64,000 nucleotides of DNA from contig NZGG01000031.1 of the NCBI GenBank assembly GCA_002690865.1, forward strand, positions 1 through 64,000, written 5' to 3'. The position numbers and the translations under genes were made by a program. Under the pieces are notes generated by a model. The model had not been told where the DNA came from. It was given only the letters and a program-made list of their open reading frames with translations, and made no database searches. Origin of the DNA: Gammaproteobacteria bacterium. GTDB taxonomy: Bacteria > Pseudomonadota > Gammaproteobacteria > Pseudomonadales > Azotimanducaceae. Of the stretch, positions 54,608-62,793 are shown piece after piece; position 1 is the stretch's first letter, and each line of letters opens with the position of its first letter.

Positions 54608-56437
54608 CTAGAATGGCGTATACCAGATCGGTGAGGAGTAAGCGCGCTCTTCAATTACCGGTAAGGGGTCTTGGGGAATTTCTTGATCAAAGAATTTTGC
54701 ATCGTAGGCTGTCCATCTTGGAGTGGGAATCTGAAGTACACGAACGTAGTAAAACGCTCGCTTGGTAGAGTCAAAATTTTCATCACTCCAGAAAGCCGAT
54801 AGTTCAGGGCTGCCGATGCTATTTTGATAAGTGGCTTCAGCGAGGTTTATGGTTGAGCCTACGTTTGGTAATGCCCCATCACTATTAATTACGCGATTGT
54901 CTGACCAAGCTATGTTGTGAACTTTTTCCTTCGGTTGCCCATCGTTGTCAATCCAGCCTTTAACAATCTGAATACGATCGAGAGCTGCGCCATGAGGGTC
55001 TTTTGTTGCTCGAATAAGAAATGTGGGTGCTTTATCGCTAGTTATTTTATCGTGCGTAAGATCTCCACCCATAGGGATACCAAAGCGATAGCCAGTTTTT
55101 GCAATATCCGGTTGATATGCATGACTTTCTTTAAAATTCCAACCTGCGAAAAAACGTAGCGTGATACGCGGTCCAGTAGTGGCGTAAACTTCACGTCGCT
55201 TCATTGCTGAAAAAATTGCTTCGCGTGTGTTTTCGGTCGCCCAAACCGCAGCATAGCCCGAGGAAGAAAAACTAGATAGCCATGGTGTTGCAGATCGATA
55301 GCGGCTCGGCTCGGAAGATCCGAATTTTCCGTGGAAATTATTTTCATCAACTGAGGCAAGACCTGTATGGGAATCTGTCGAACCGATCATGCCAAATTTA
55401 TAAGGATTAGTGCCGACTGCCGATTCAATAGAGAGTCCTGTTTGCAAGGCAGAACGAGCATAGGAACCTCTGGCTATATCTTCCTCGCTCCGGCTCTTGT
55501 CCGATACGTACTGTAAATTCAGAGCCGTACGCTCGTGATCAGCGAACTCATCTTCTGGTGAGATGAGAGGGTAAGTTTCGCTATCCCCTTTAATTTGAGT
55601 AACCTCAATGATCGGTTCAATACTGGCACGTATGCGTGCATAGTCGCTCGAGATTGATTTCCCTTTATAAGTCACATTTCTGAACATGTCCCCACGACTG
55701 AAGTTGCTGTTGTGCGGAATGGAAATGACGTCTCCACCTGTTGAGGCCTTATACTGCTCTAGGTGATTCCAAAGGTCCTCCGGGTTCTTACTATCATAGG
55801 ATGAAAAAGGGATTGTTTTGAGTGTTTTTGATGGTCCATCTGCGAAGAGCACGTTACGGTGTAATGCCAATCCTAATCTGGTGCTGGTGTACTCGTATCC
55901 AGCGAAGGTTGTGAATTTTCCTGGATTGTTATGGTGCTCTGCAGACGAGACAACGCCTTCCCAGACTTCTAGGTTAAGGGGATGGGTGATTTCCAATTTC
56001 TGGCCCGTTATTTTTTTTGCCAGACCCATTATTGTGTGGCCTGCTAAGAATTTATTTTCGTTGGGAGAATTTAAAAGCTCGCGGGCTGTTGGGCTTTGAC
56101 CCAGTCTTTCGATCATTTCTTGGGCTTCTTCAGTCAATTTTATCCTTGTATCCCCGGCAATTAGTGCGGGAATTATGCCCAGATTTTCCGCGTGGTCAGC
56201 GACCATCAGGAAATCTAGAGGCCGGCGAATTCTGACTGCTTCACCTCCAGAGGTTTGAACTTCCTCTCCTTTTGCAAATCGGTATGCCTGATCTGGAGTA
56301 ATGTTTGTACCAAAAGTGTAGGCATCCCACGAAAGTCCGCTATGAAGATGCGTATCACCCCAGTATACGTTTTCAGGATAGACGTGATCAGCGTAGGGAG
56401 AATAGGATTTTTCAGCTGCAATTGGCATTGCAATCAC
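54608..56437 (-). CDS. DUF3604-family protein, paralog A
   Basis: DUF3604 proteins are PHP-like putative metallohydrolases of unknown substrate. The metal motif is Y-W-G-D-T-H-L-H-S, followed by V-A-D-H-A-E-N-L-G and a later S-T-D-S-H-T-G. The C-terminal part is beta-rich and ends S-S-P-I-W-Y. The standard-code start at 56437 (GTG) gives no export signal. Reading upstream to ATA at 56461, five bases after AAGGGGG, restores a 17-residue signal peptide that aligns position for position with paralog B (59443-61401). I think the longer form is real. It converges on the ADP-ribosylglycohydrolase-family gene. Confidence 0.88.
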   Translation of the reverse strand: MIAMPIAAEKSYSPYADHVYPENVYWGDTHLHSGLSWDAYTFGTNITPDQAYRFAKGEEVQTSGGEAVRIRRPLDFLMVADHAENLGIIPALIAGDTRIKLTEEAQEMIERLGQSPTARELLNSPNENKFLAGHTIMGLAKKITGQKLEITHPLNLEVWEGVVSSAEHHNNPGKFTTFAGYEYTSTRLGLALHRNVLFADGPSKTLKTIPFSSYDSKNPEDLWNHLEQYKASTGGDVISIPHNSNFSRGDMFRNVTYKGKSISSDYARIRASIEPIIEVTQIKGDSETYPLISPEDEFADHERTALNLQYVSDKSRSEEDIARGSYARSALQTGLSIESAVGTNPYKFGMIGSTDSHTGLASVDENNFHGKFGSSEPSRYRSATPWLSSFSSSGYAAVWATENTREAIFSAMKRREVYATTGPRITLRFFAGWNFKESHAYQPDIAKTGYRFGIPMGGDLTHDKITSDKAPTFLIRATKDPHGAALDRIQIVKGWIDNDGQPKEKVHNIAWSDNRVINSDGALPNVGSTINLAEATYQNSIGSPELSAFWSDENFDSTKRAFYYVRVLQIPTPRWTAYDAKFFDQEIPQDPLPVIEERAYSSPIWYTPF

Positions 56438-56721
56438 GAGTAAAACAAGAAGTCTTATTATTGTTTCCCCCTTGTAGACTAAAACGTTATCGATTGGGTG
56501 AGCTCTTCATAACACGAGGGTAGCACAATTAAGTACGTTGAAACATTAGAATGCTAGTGGCTGGTTAAAGCACAAAACACTTACTGCTTTGGTGCTTATC
56601 AGGGTTTTTATCAGCTAGCGCGCAAAGAAACTGGACATTTTCTAAGCTTTACCTAGTATGATCTGACGCTTAAACAAGTCTTATATAAGCATAAAAGTAT
56701 TTTCTAAGGGGAGGAGTATAG

Positions 56722-58359
56722 ATGGTACATGATATTGTTATTCGAAATGGCAGTATTGTTGATGGTACTGGAGCTGAGCCAGTCCGGGGTGATCTCGCGA
56801 TTGATGGTAGCTCCATTACGGCAATGGGGGAAGTCGAGACCAAAGGAAAGAAAGAAATTGATGCCGATGGTCACTTGGTGACTCCCGGGTTCATTGATTT
56901 ACATACTCATCTTGATGCACAGATTGGCTGGGACCCTCTGATGACTCCAGTATCTTGGCATGGCGTATCAACGGCCTTGCTTGGCAATTGCGGTGTGACA
57001 TTTGCTCCCTGTAAGCCTAAAGATAGAGAGCTGTTGGCCGGGATGATGGAAACCGTAGAGGACATCCCCAAACAAGCAATATTATCTGGCTTACCTTGGA
57101 GTTGGGAAGACTATGGTGGTTATCTTGATGCCATCACCGAACTTAAGCCATCACTCAATATGGCCGGTATGGTCGGTCATTGTGCGGTCCGTTTCTATGT
57201 TATGGGCGAACGAGCGGTAGAAGAGCTTGCAACAGAGAATGAGATGAAGCAGATGTCGCAGGTTGTTGCTGATTCGATTGATCAAGGAGCATTTGGCTTT
57301 TCCACTAACCGGTATGAAGCCCATCGACTACCCGATGGTCGGCCTATCCCGGGGACTTTTGCTGACCCCGAGGAGCTCGAGATTATTGGGAAAGAAGTGG
57401 GTGCGCGTAATGCTCTGATGCAGGCTGTTGGTGCGAACGAAGAAGTGATTCTCAAAATGTCACGTGCTTCTAATAATCGTATTTTATTTAGTGGCGGTGG
57501 TACTAATGAGCCAGGTTCGGGAAAGCGTATTGCTGGATGGTTGGATAGCTTCTGCGAGGGCAGGGATATCACGTCTATCACTCAGGTGCGAGGTTCTGGT
57601 CTCATGTTTGGGCTTCAAGGAATGTTACCCTTTCAAGGGGAGGCTTGGGATACTTTGCGTGAGAAGGATCTGGCTGGACGCATAGCGTCGTTAAATCAAG
57701 AGGACATCGTTAAGAGATTGATAGAGGACGGCAAACAGGAAACATGGGTAACTCTTGATAGGATCTACTATCAGGGTAATGGCGATACGCCGAAATATAC
57801 AGCTAATATTCAGGACAATCTAGCTGCGTTAGCTGAGAAAAATGGTGAATCTCCAGCTGAAATGTTTATACGTATTAGTAGGGAGTCCGAGGGGCGTGCT
57901 CTGTTTACGTGGCGAATGTTCAATCAGGATCTGGATGAACTGGGCGAACTGTTCAAGAGTAAGAATATGTATCCTAGTTTGGGTGATGCAGGTGCGCACG
58001 TGTCTCAGTTCATTGATGCGGGTTGGTCTACATTTACACTTTCTCACTGGATGCGCGAAAAAAAGCTCTACACAATTGGCGAGGGTATTCGTCGAATGAC
58101 TTCAGGGCCTGCGCGTATTGTTGGTCTAAGTGATCGCGGGGTCCTTCGCCCTGGAATGCGAGCTGATGTCAATGTAATTGACTTTGATAATATTACTGAG
58201 CTTCACCCGAAGATGGCACATGATTTTCCGGGAGGTGCGCCGCGTTATATACAGAAGGCCCGCGGTTATAAAGCCACGTTGATTAATGGTCAGATTAATT
58301 TAGTAGATGATGAATTAACTGGTGTCCAGGCTGGAGAAGTTTTACGCCATCGATCATAG
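56722..58359 (+). CDS. D-aminoacylase-like amidohydrolase
   Basis: This amidohydrolase-superfamily enzyme (545 aa) resembles N-acyl-D-amino-acid deacylases. The N-terminal beta-sandwich (I-R-N-G-S-I-V-D-G-T-G) leads to the metal motif H61-T-H63-L-D65, then G-N-C-G-V-T-F-A with the bridging cysteine seen in D-aminoacylases. The late G-D-A-G-A-H segment supplies the catalytic aspartate. GGGGAGGAG precedes the ATG. Divergent from DUF3604 A across 284 bp, in which I see no gene. The Gfo/Idh/MocA gene follows 74 bp later, so the two are probably an operon. Confidence 0.87.
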   Translation: MVHDIVIRNGSIVDGTGAEPVRGDLAIDGSSITAMGEVETKGKKEIDADGHLVTPGFIDLHTHLDAQIGWDPLMTPVSWHGVSTALLGNCGVTFAPCKPKDRELLAGMMETVEDIPKQAILSGLPWSWEDYGGYLDAITELKPSLNMAGMVGHCAVRFYVMGERAVEELATENEMKQMSQVVADSIDQGAFGFSTNRYEAHRLPDGRPIPGTFADPEELEIIGKEVGARNALMQAVGANEEVILKMSRASNNRILFSGGGTNEPGSGKRIAGWLDSFCEGRDITSITQVRGSGLMFGLQGMLPFQGEAWDTLREKDLAGRIASLNQEDIVKRLIEDGKQETWVTLDRIYYQGNGDTPKYTANIQDNLAALAEKNGESPAEMFIRISRESEGRALFTWRMFNQDLDELGELFKSKNMYPSLGDAGAHVSQFIDAGWSTFTLSHWMREKKLYTIGEGIRRMTSGPARIVGLSDRGVLRPGMRADVNVIDFDNITELHPKMAHDFPGGAPRYIQKARGYKATLINGQINLVDDELTGVQAGEVLRHRS

Positions 58360-58433
58360 GCTCAAAAGGTAGGATAGATAGATGTTCAACTGATTGAGCT
58401 GATTACCGTGGAGTTTATGGAGGTAGCACTTTA

Positions 58434-59411
58434 ATGATTAAATTTGGCACTTTGGGTGCCGCGAGGATTACACCAGCGGCGTTGATTGATCCATGCAAGA
58501 ATAACGACAATGCCTTGATCTCTGTGGTCGCAGCACGTGATCGGTCTCGAGCAGAAGCATTTGCAAGGGAACATGATATTGCAAATGTTGTTGATTGTTA
58601 TGAGGATGTTATCAGTCATCCTGATATTGATGCGGTATATAACCCATTACATATTGGTCTGCATCACGAGTGGTCTATTAAGGCACTAAGGGCTGGTAAG
58701 CATGTTCTCTGCGAAAAGGCGATTGCGTGTAACGCCAAAGAAGCGGAGGAGATGGCCGTTGTAGCCAGAGAAACTGGACGCGTGCTGATGGATGCATTTC
58801 ATTATCGTTATCATCCCTGCTTCATTAGAGCTAAAGAAATTTGTGCATCCGGTGCTCTCGGGGATATTTCTGAAATCGATGGCCTATTTCATGTTGCAGG
58901 TCATCTGGAGAACGATATTAGAACGAATTATGAAACGGCTGGTGGTGTGACAATGGATATCGGTTGCTATCCAATATCCTGGGTACGTCACATTGCTGGG
59001 GAAGAGCCGGTAGAGGTAAGCGCCATTGCTGAAATAGGTAAGCCTAATGTCGATCTTTTTTTGACTGCTGATTTGACTTTTCCAAGTGGCATAGTTGGGC
59101 ATATTTCTGGTGATATGAGGAATGGTGGTGAGCCCCGTGCTGAGCTTAAGGTAACCGGATCGAGAGGAACGCTATTGGTAAGAAATCCTATTGCACCGCA
59201 GTTTGGCAGTAAATTTGAATTAACTATTGATGGGGTCACGACAAGAGAGATTTTTGATAAACGTGCTAGCTACGATTTTCAGTTGGATGCATTTATTGCG
59301 GCCGTTGAAGAAGGTATAACGCCATATACTGATGCGGAAGAGGCAGTCAATCAAATGAAAGTAATTGACGCCTGCTATGAAGCGGCAGGCCTGTCAATTC
59401 GGGGTTTATAA
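58434..59411 (+). CDS. Gfo/Idh/MocA-family oxidoreductase
   Basis: An NAD(P)-dependent dehydrogenase of 325 aa acting on sugars, inositols or similar polyols. The Rossmann N-terminus is G-T-L-G-A-A-R-I-T-P, and the catalytic lysine motif is C-E-K-A-I-A in place of the common E-K-P. F-H-Y-R-Y-H-P follows, and the C-terminal alpha/beta domain has G-G-V-T-M-D-I-G-C-Y, as in dimeric dihydrodiol/glucose-fructose-oxidoreductase-like members. TGGAGG precedes the ATG. It converges on DUF3604 B with only 31 bp between the stops. Confidence 0.9.
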   Translation: MIKFGTLGAARITPAALIDPCKNNDNALISVVAARDRSRAEAFAREHDIANVVDCYEDVISHPDIDAVYNPLHIGLHHEWSIKALRAGKHVLCEKAIACNAKEAEEMAVVARETGRVLMDAFHYRYHPCFIRAKEICASGALGDISEIDGLFHVAGHLENDIRTNYETAGGVTMDIGCYPISWVRHIAGEEPVEVSAIAEIGKPNVDLFLTADLTFPSGIVGHISGDMRNGGEPRAELKVTGSRGTLLVRNPIAPQFGSKFELTIDGVTTREIFDKRASYDFQLDAFIAAVEEGITPYTDAEEAVNQMKVIDACYEAAGLSIRGL

Positions 59412-59442
59412 ATATTTAAAAATCAAAGTTAGAGAGAGCTCA

Positions 59443-61401
59443 TTAGGGCGAGTACCATATTGGAGAGCTATAGGCTCGTTCTTGAATCACTGCTGGTGGG
59501 TTAGTTTGAATATCTTCAAGTCCATAGGTCTTGGCGTCATACGTTGTCCATCTTGGCGTGGGAATCTGAAGAACTCGCACATAGTACACGGCCGCCTCCG
59601 AATGGTTAAAGTCCTCATCTCTCCAAGCAACTGAAAGCTCTGGGCTACCAATGGTATTTTGGTAGTTTGCTTCTTGCAGGTTTACTGTGGATCCGACAGC
59701 AGCCAGCATGCCGTCTTTATTTATTTCTCGTTTCCCAGACCAAGCAACGTTATAGATTTTTTCTTTTGTTGATCCATTCTTGTCCAGCCAGCCCTTGACG
59801 ACCTGAACTCTATCAAGATTAGCACCGTCGGGGTCTTTGGTTGCTCGTATTAAAAAGGTTGGTGCCTTATCTTTGTTTTCTTTGCTTTGGATGAGGTCAC
59901 CACCCATAGGAACTCCTCGGGAATAGCCTATTTGTGCCAAATCGGGGGTATCAGCTTCTTCACTCAAATAGTCCCATCCTCCAAAAACGCGTAGAGTAAT
60001 CCTTGGGCCAGTCGTGGCATATACTTCACGTCGTTGCATTGCAGCAAAGATGGCTTCACGTGTGTTTTCGACTGCCCAAACTGCTGCATAGCCTTGAGCG
60101 GAATAATGGCTTTGCGTATTGGCGCGAAAAGGACTTGGTTCGTTCATGGCCATTTTCCCCCAATAATTGTCTTCATCGACTGTGGCAATTCCCGTATGCG
60201 TGTCAGTAGCTCCGATCACGCCAAACTTGTATGGGTTGGCCCCAATACGCGCTTGAATATTAAGACCTCGTTGCAAGGCTGACCGGACGAAGGAGCCTTT
60301 TATCATCTCTTGGGTGCCCGAGTTTTTCCCTTTTGAACTGCTCCCACGTGGTCTCTTGCAGTATGCTTCTATTTTAGTATCAGAGGGCACACCTTGTTGA
60401 AGATCTGCATAATATTTCTCACAATATTCTATGATCCTTTTGGTTTCAGAGAGCGAGCCTTGCGAACCAGAAGCACCGTGCTTCTCATAATCGGCAAATT
60501 CATCATTCGGCGAGATTAGAGGATGGGTTTCACTATCGCCCTTTATTTGTGTGATTTCTACAAGAGGTTCTATACTTGCTCGGGTTTGAATATAGTCTAG
60601 TGAAATACTCTTGCCTTCATATGTAACAGTTTTAAACATATTTCCGCGGCTTAGATTGCTATTATGAGGGATTGACATAACACCACTGCCTGTTTGTTCT
60701 CGATATTTTTCAAGGTAGTTCCATAAGTCTTCGGGGTTATCACTGTCAAACCTTGAGAAAGGAATAGTTTTTAGAGTATCTTCCGGAGCTCCACTATAGA
60801 TTACATTGCGGTGTAAACCGCTACTGGAATATTCGTAGCCAGCGAAGGTGGTGAATTTTCCCGGATCGTTATGACGTTCTGCAATATTAACGACACCTTC
60901 CCAAACCTTGCGAGTAAATGTTTCGTCAATGTTATAGGTTTTTCCATGTGTACTTTTCGCCGAAAGAAGTTTATTCGCGCCAACGTTATATTCTTGCTCA
61001 CTTTCTGAGCGTAATACACTTTTCGTTGAAGGTAATTGGGCTAGAAATGATGCGGATTGTCTTCCCTGTTCGGTAGCCATTAATTTTGGATTTTTAGCCA
61101 TAAGTGCTGGTAAAACTCCTAGATTCTCAGCATGGTCAGCAACCATCATAAAGTCGAGAGGTTTACGTATCCTGACGTTATCTCCACCAGTCGCTCTGAT
61201 CGTTTCACCCTTCGCGAAGCGATAGGCCTCGTCTGGACTAATTCTATTCCCCATAGAGTAGGCGTCTCCAGACAGAAAACTATGTAAATGCGTGTCTCCC
61301 CAGTAAACATTTTCAGGATATTGTCGCTCGACGTAGGGAGAATAGGTTTTTGCCGCAGCGCCGAACATGGCCATCATAAGAATTAAAAAATAATACTTCA
61401 C
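59443..61401 (-). CDS. DUF3604-family protein, paralog B, exported
   Basis: Paralog of the protein at 54608, with the same Y-W-G-D-T-H-L-H-S motif, V-A-D-H-A-E-N-L-G, A-T-D-T-H-T-G and the S-S-P-I-W-Y end. The GTG at 61401 has AAGGGGG four bases upstream and gives a clean 17-residue signal peptide ending G-A-A-A. At 652 aa it is longer than A, mainly through a ~45-residue insertion near residues 310-355 with two cysteines and a Ser/Lys-rich stretch, and a second short one near 120. It is probably a periplasmic metallohydrolase; the substrate is unknown. Confidence 0.9.
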   Translation of the reverse strand: MKYYFLILMMAMFGAAAKTYSPYVERQYPENVYWGDTHLHSFLSGDAYSMGNRISPDEAYRFAKGETIRATGGDNVRIRKPLDFMMVADHAENLGVLPALMAKNPKLMATEQGRQSASFLAQLPSTKSVLRSESEQEYNVGANKLLSAKSTHGKTYNIDETFTRKVWEGVVNIAERHNDPGKFTTFAGYEYSSSGLHRNVIYSGAPEDTLKTIPFSRFDSDNPEDLWNYLEKYREQTGSGVMSIPHNSNLSRGNMFKTVTYEGKSISLDYIQTRASIEPLVEITQIKGDSETHPLISPNDEFADYEKHGASGSQGSLSETKRIIEYCEKYYADLQQGVPSDTKIEAYCKRPRGSSSKGKNSGTQEMIKGSFVRSALQRGLNIQARIGANPYKFGVIGATDTHTGIATVDEDNYWGKMAMNEPSPFRANTQSHYSAQGYAAVWAVENTREAIFAAMQRREVYATTGPRITLRVFGGWDYLSEEADTPDLAQIGYSRGVPMGGDLIQSKENKDKAPTFLIRATKDPDGANLDRVQVVKGWLDKNGSTKEKIYNVAWSGKREINKDGMLAAVGSTVNLQEANYQNTIGSPELSVAWRDEDFNHSEAAVYYVRVLQIPTPRWTTYDAKTYGLEDIQTNPPAVIQERAYSSPIWYSP

Positions 61402-61503
61402 TGAACCCCCTTAATTTGTGTTGCTCATTTCTTTAGATTTAAGTCTCAATGTGCTGCAGAGCACATATATGATCTTCGATTGTTAAGTTATAGTCTATTT
61501 TGC

Positions 61504-62595
61504 TTAGTAACCGTCATCCTCAAGATTCAATAGTGGGAACGCAGATAGTGTATTCGGAGGATAAACGACGTCTGATGGCACGACGAATGAACTGTCAAAT
61601 TCGTCGAAAGACCTTACCCCACATAAGCTAAGAGTTTCAGAGATTTCCCATTTTAGGATATTGAGACATTGCACTAAAGCGGGTGCGCCACCTGCTGCCA
61701 GTGACCAAGCCTCTAGTCGACCGATTCCTACAGCATTAGCTCCCATGATGATTGCTTTGACGATATCTGTACCTCGATAAAAACCACCATCTACAATGAT
61801 TTCTGCATTTCCTCCTACAGCTTTTACTACACTAGGCAGTAGGTCAAGCGATCCGACACCGTGATCTAATTGTCTACCACCATGATTTGATACATAGACT
61901 ACCTCAATACCGTGGTCTATGGCTTTTAGTGCATCATCTGCACGATTGATACCCTTGATAATTAGAGGGATATTGAAATTATCCTTAATCCTTTTCACAT
62001 CGTTCCAATTAAGACTTTGCTGAAAAATACGATCTCCGTAGCCAGATATGGGTTTGGAAGTAGGCGTTACATCTTTACTGATGTCTCTCTCGCGCCTGCT
62101 AATAACAGCTGAATCCACAGTCAGACAAAATGCAGTATAGCCGGCATCAATAGCACGTTGTACTTTAAGATCAGTCCAGTCTGCGTCACCTCTAACATAG
62201 AGCTGATAAATCTTTGGTGATTTCGAGGCGGCAGCGATGTCCTCTAGGTCTGGATGACATGCCGAACTAGCAATACTCATAATACCTGCCCCTTCTGCAG
62301 CAATTGCAGCCGTTGCTCCTCCCCCTGTTACTAGGTTTTGTAAAGAACCAATTGGGGCCAAGATCACTGGTATTTCTAATTCTTGGCCAAGGATAGAGCC
62401 TCTCGTATCGATTTCCGATACGTCGTTAAGTATTTTCGGAAGTAGTGCTTTGGAGTCTATGGAGGCACGATTTCTCTTTAATGTTGTTTCAGAAGCCGTA
62501 CCACCAACAACATAATCCCATAGGTTTTGACTTAGATTTTGTTTCGCTTTTTTTATGATTTGGTGAATGGTTCTAAACTCAGATACTTCTGGCAT
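61504..62595 (-). CDS. FMN-dependent alpha-hydroxy-acid dehydrogenase
   Basis: A TIM-barrel flavoenzyme of the L-lactate dehydrogenase/glycolate oxidase family. N-terminal W-D-Y-V-V-G-G, then L-A-P-I-G for the flavin, Y-Q-L-Y-V-R, T-V-D-S-A, and the catalytic histidine with substrate arginine in S-N-H-G-G-R-Q-L-D. The phosphate site is D-G-G-F-Y-R-G-T-D with G-A-N-A-V-G-I-G-R. I chose the ATG at 62595 (363 aa) because AGGG lies six bases upstream; the frame runs on to 62637. It should oxidise a 2-hydroxyacid to the keto acid. Divergent from the ABC transporter gene. Confidence 0.92.
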   Translation of the reverse strand: MPEVSEFRTIHQIIKKAKQNLSQNLWDYVVGGTASETTLKRNRASIDSKALLPKILNDVSEIDTRGSILGQELEIPVILAPIGSLQNLVTGGGATAAIAAEGAGIMSIASSACHPDLEDIAAASKSPKIYQLYVRGDADWTDLKVQRAIDAGYTAFCLTVDSAVISRRERDISKDVTPTSKPISGYGDRIFQQSLNWNDVKRIKDNFNIPLIIKGINRADDALKAIDHGIEVVYVSNHGGRQLDHGVGSLDLLPSVVKAVGGNAEIIVDGGFYRGTDIVKAIIMGANAVGIGRLEAWSLAAGGAPALVQCLNILKWEISETLSLCGVRSFDEFDSSFVVPSDVVYPPNTLSAFPLLNLEDDGY

Positions 62596-62721
62596 TTTTA
62601 CCCTTTTTTCCGTGTTAGTGGAATTGCGTTCCACCACGCTGACTAACAGACACTAGAATCTCTCAAAATTCAATAGCGGTAGTCAATTATTTTGGTAGAA
62701 ATAATTTAAAAAAATAATTAC

Positions 62722-62748
62722 TTGGCGGGCCGGTTTTCTATCGATAAT
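62722..62748 (+). promoter_or_regulatory. Weak candidate promoter for the ABC transporter gene
   Basis: GATAAT at 62743-62748 is one base from the -10 consensus. TTGGCG at 62722-62727 resembles a -35 box but the 15-bp spacer is short. It lies in the 198-bp region between the divergent hydroxyacid dehydrogenase and ABC genes, next to an A/T-rich stretch. The same region must also hold the promoter of the dehydrogenase gene, which I could not place. Confidence 0.25.
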
Positions 62749-62793
62749 GTGTTAGTGTCGGTCCTTGCCTAACTCATCGTTGGAGGGAATCGA

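Noticed and set aside
56462-56721. Hidden gene or RNA in the region upstream of the amidohydrolase
   Set aside because: I found only short imperfect repeats (aagcac/gtgctt, cttatataag) and no open frame or recognisable RNA.
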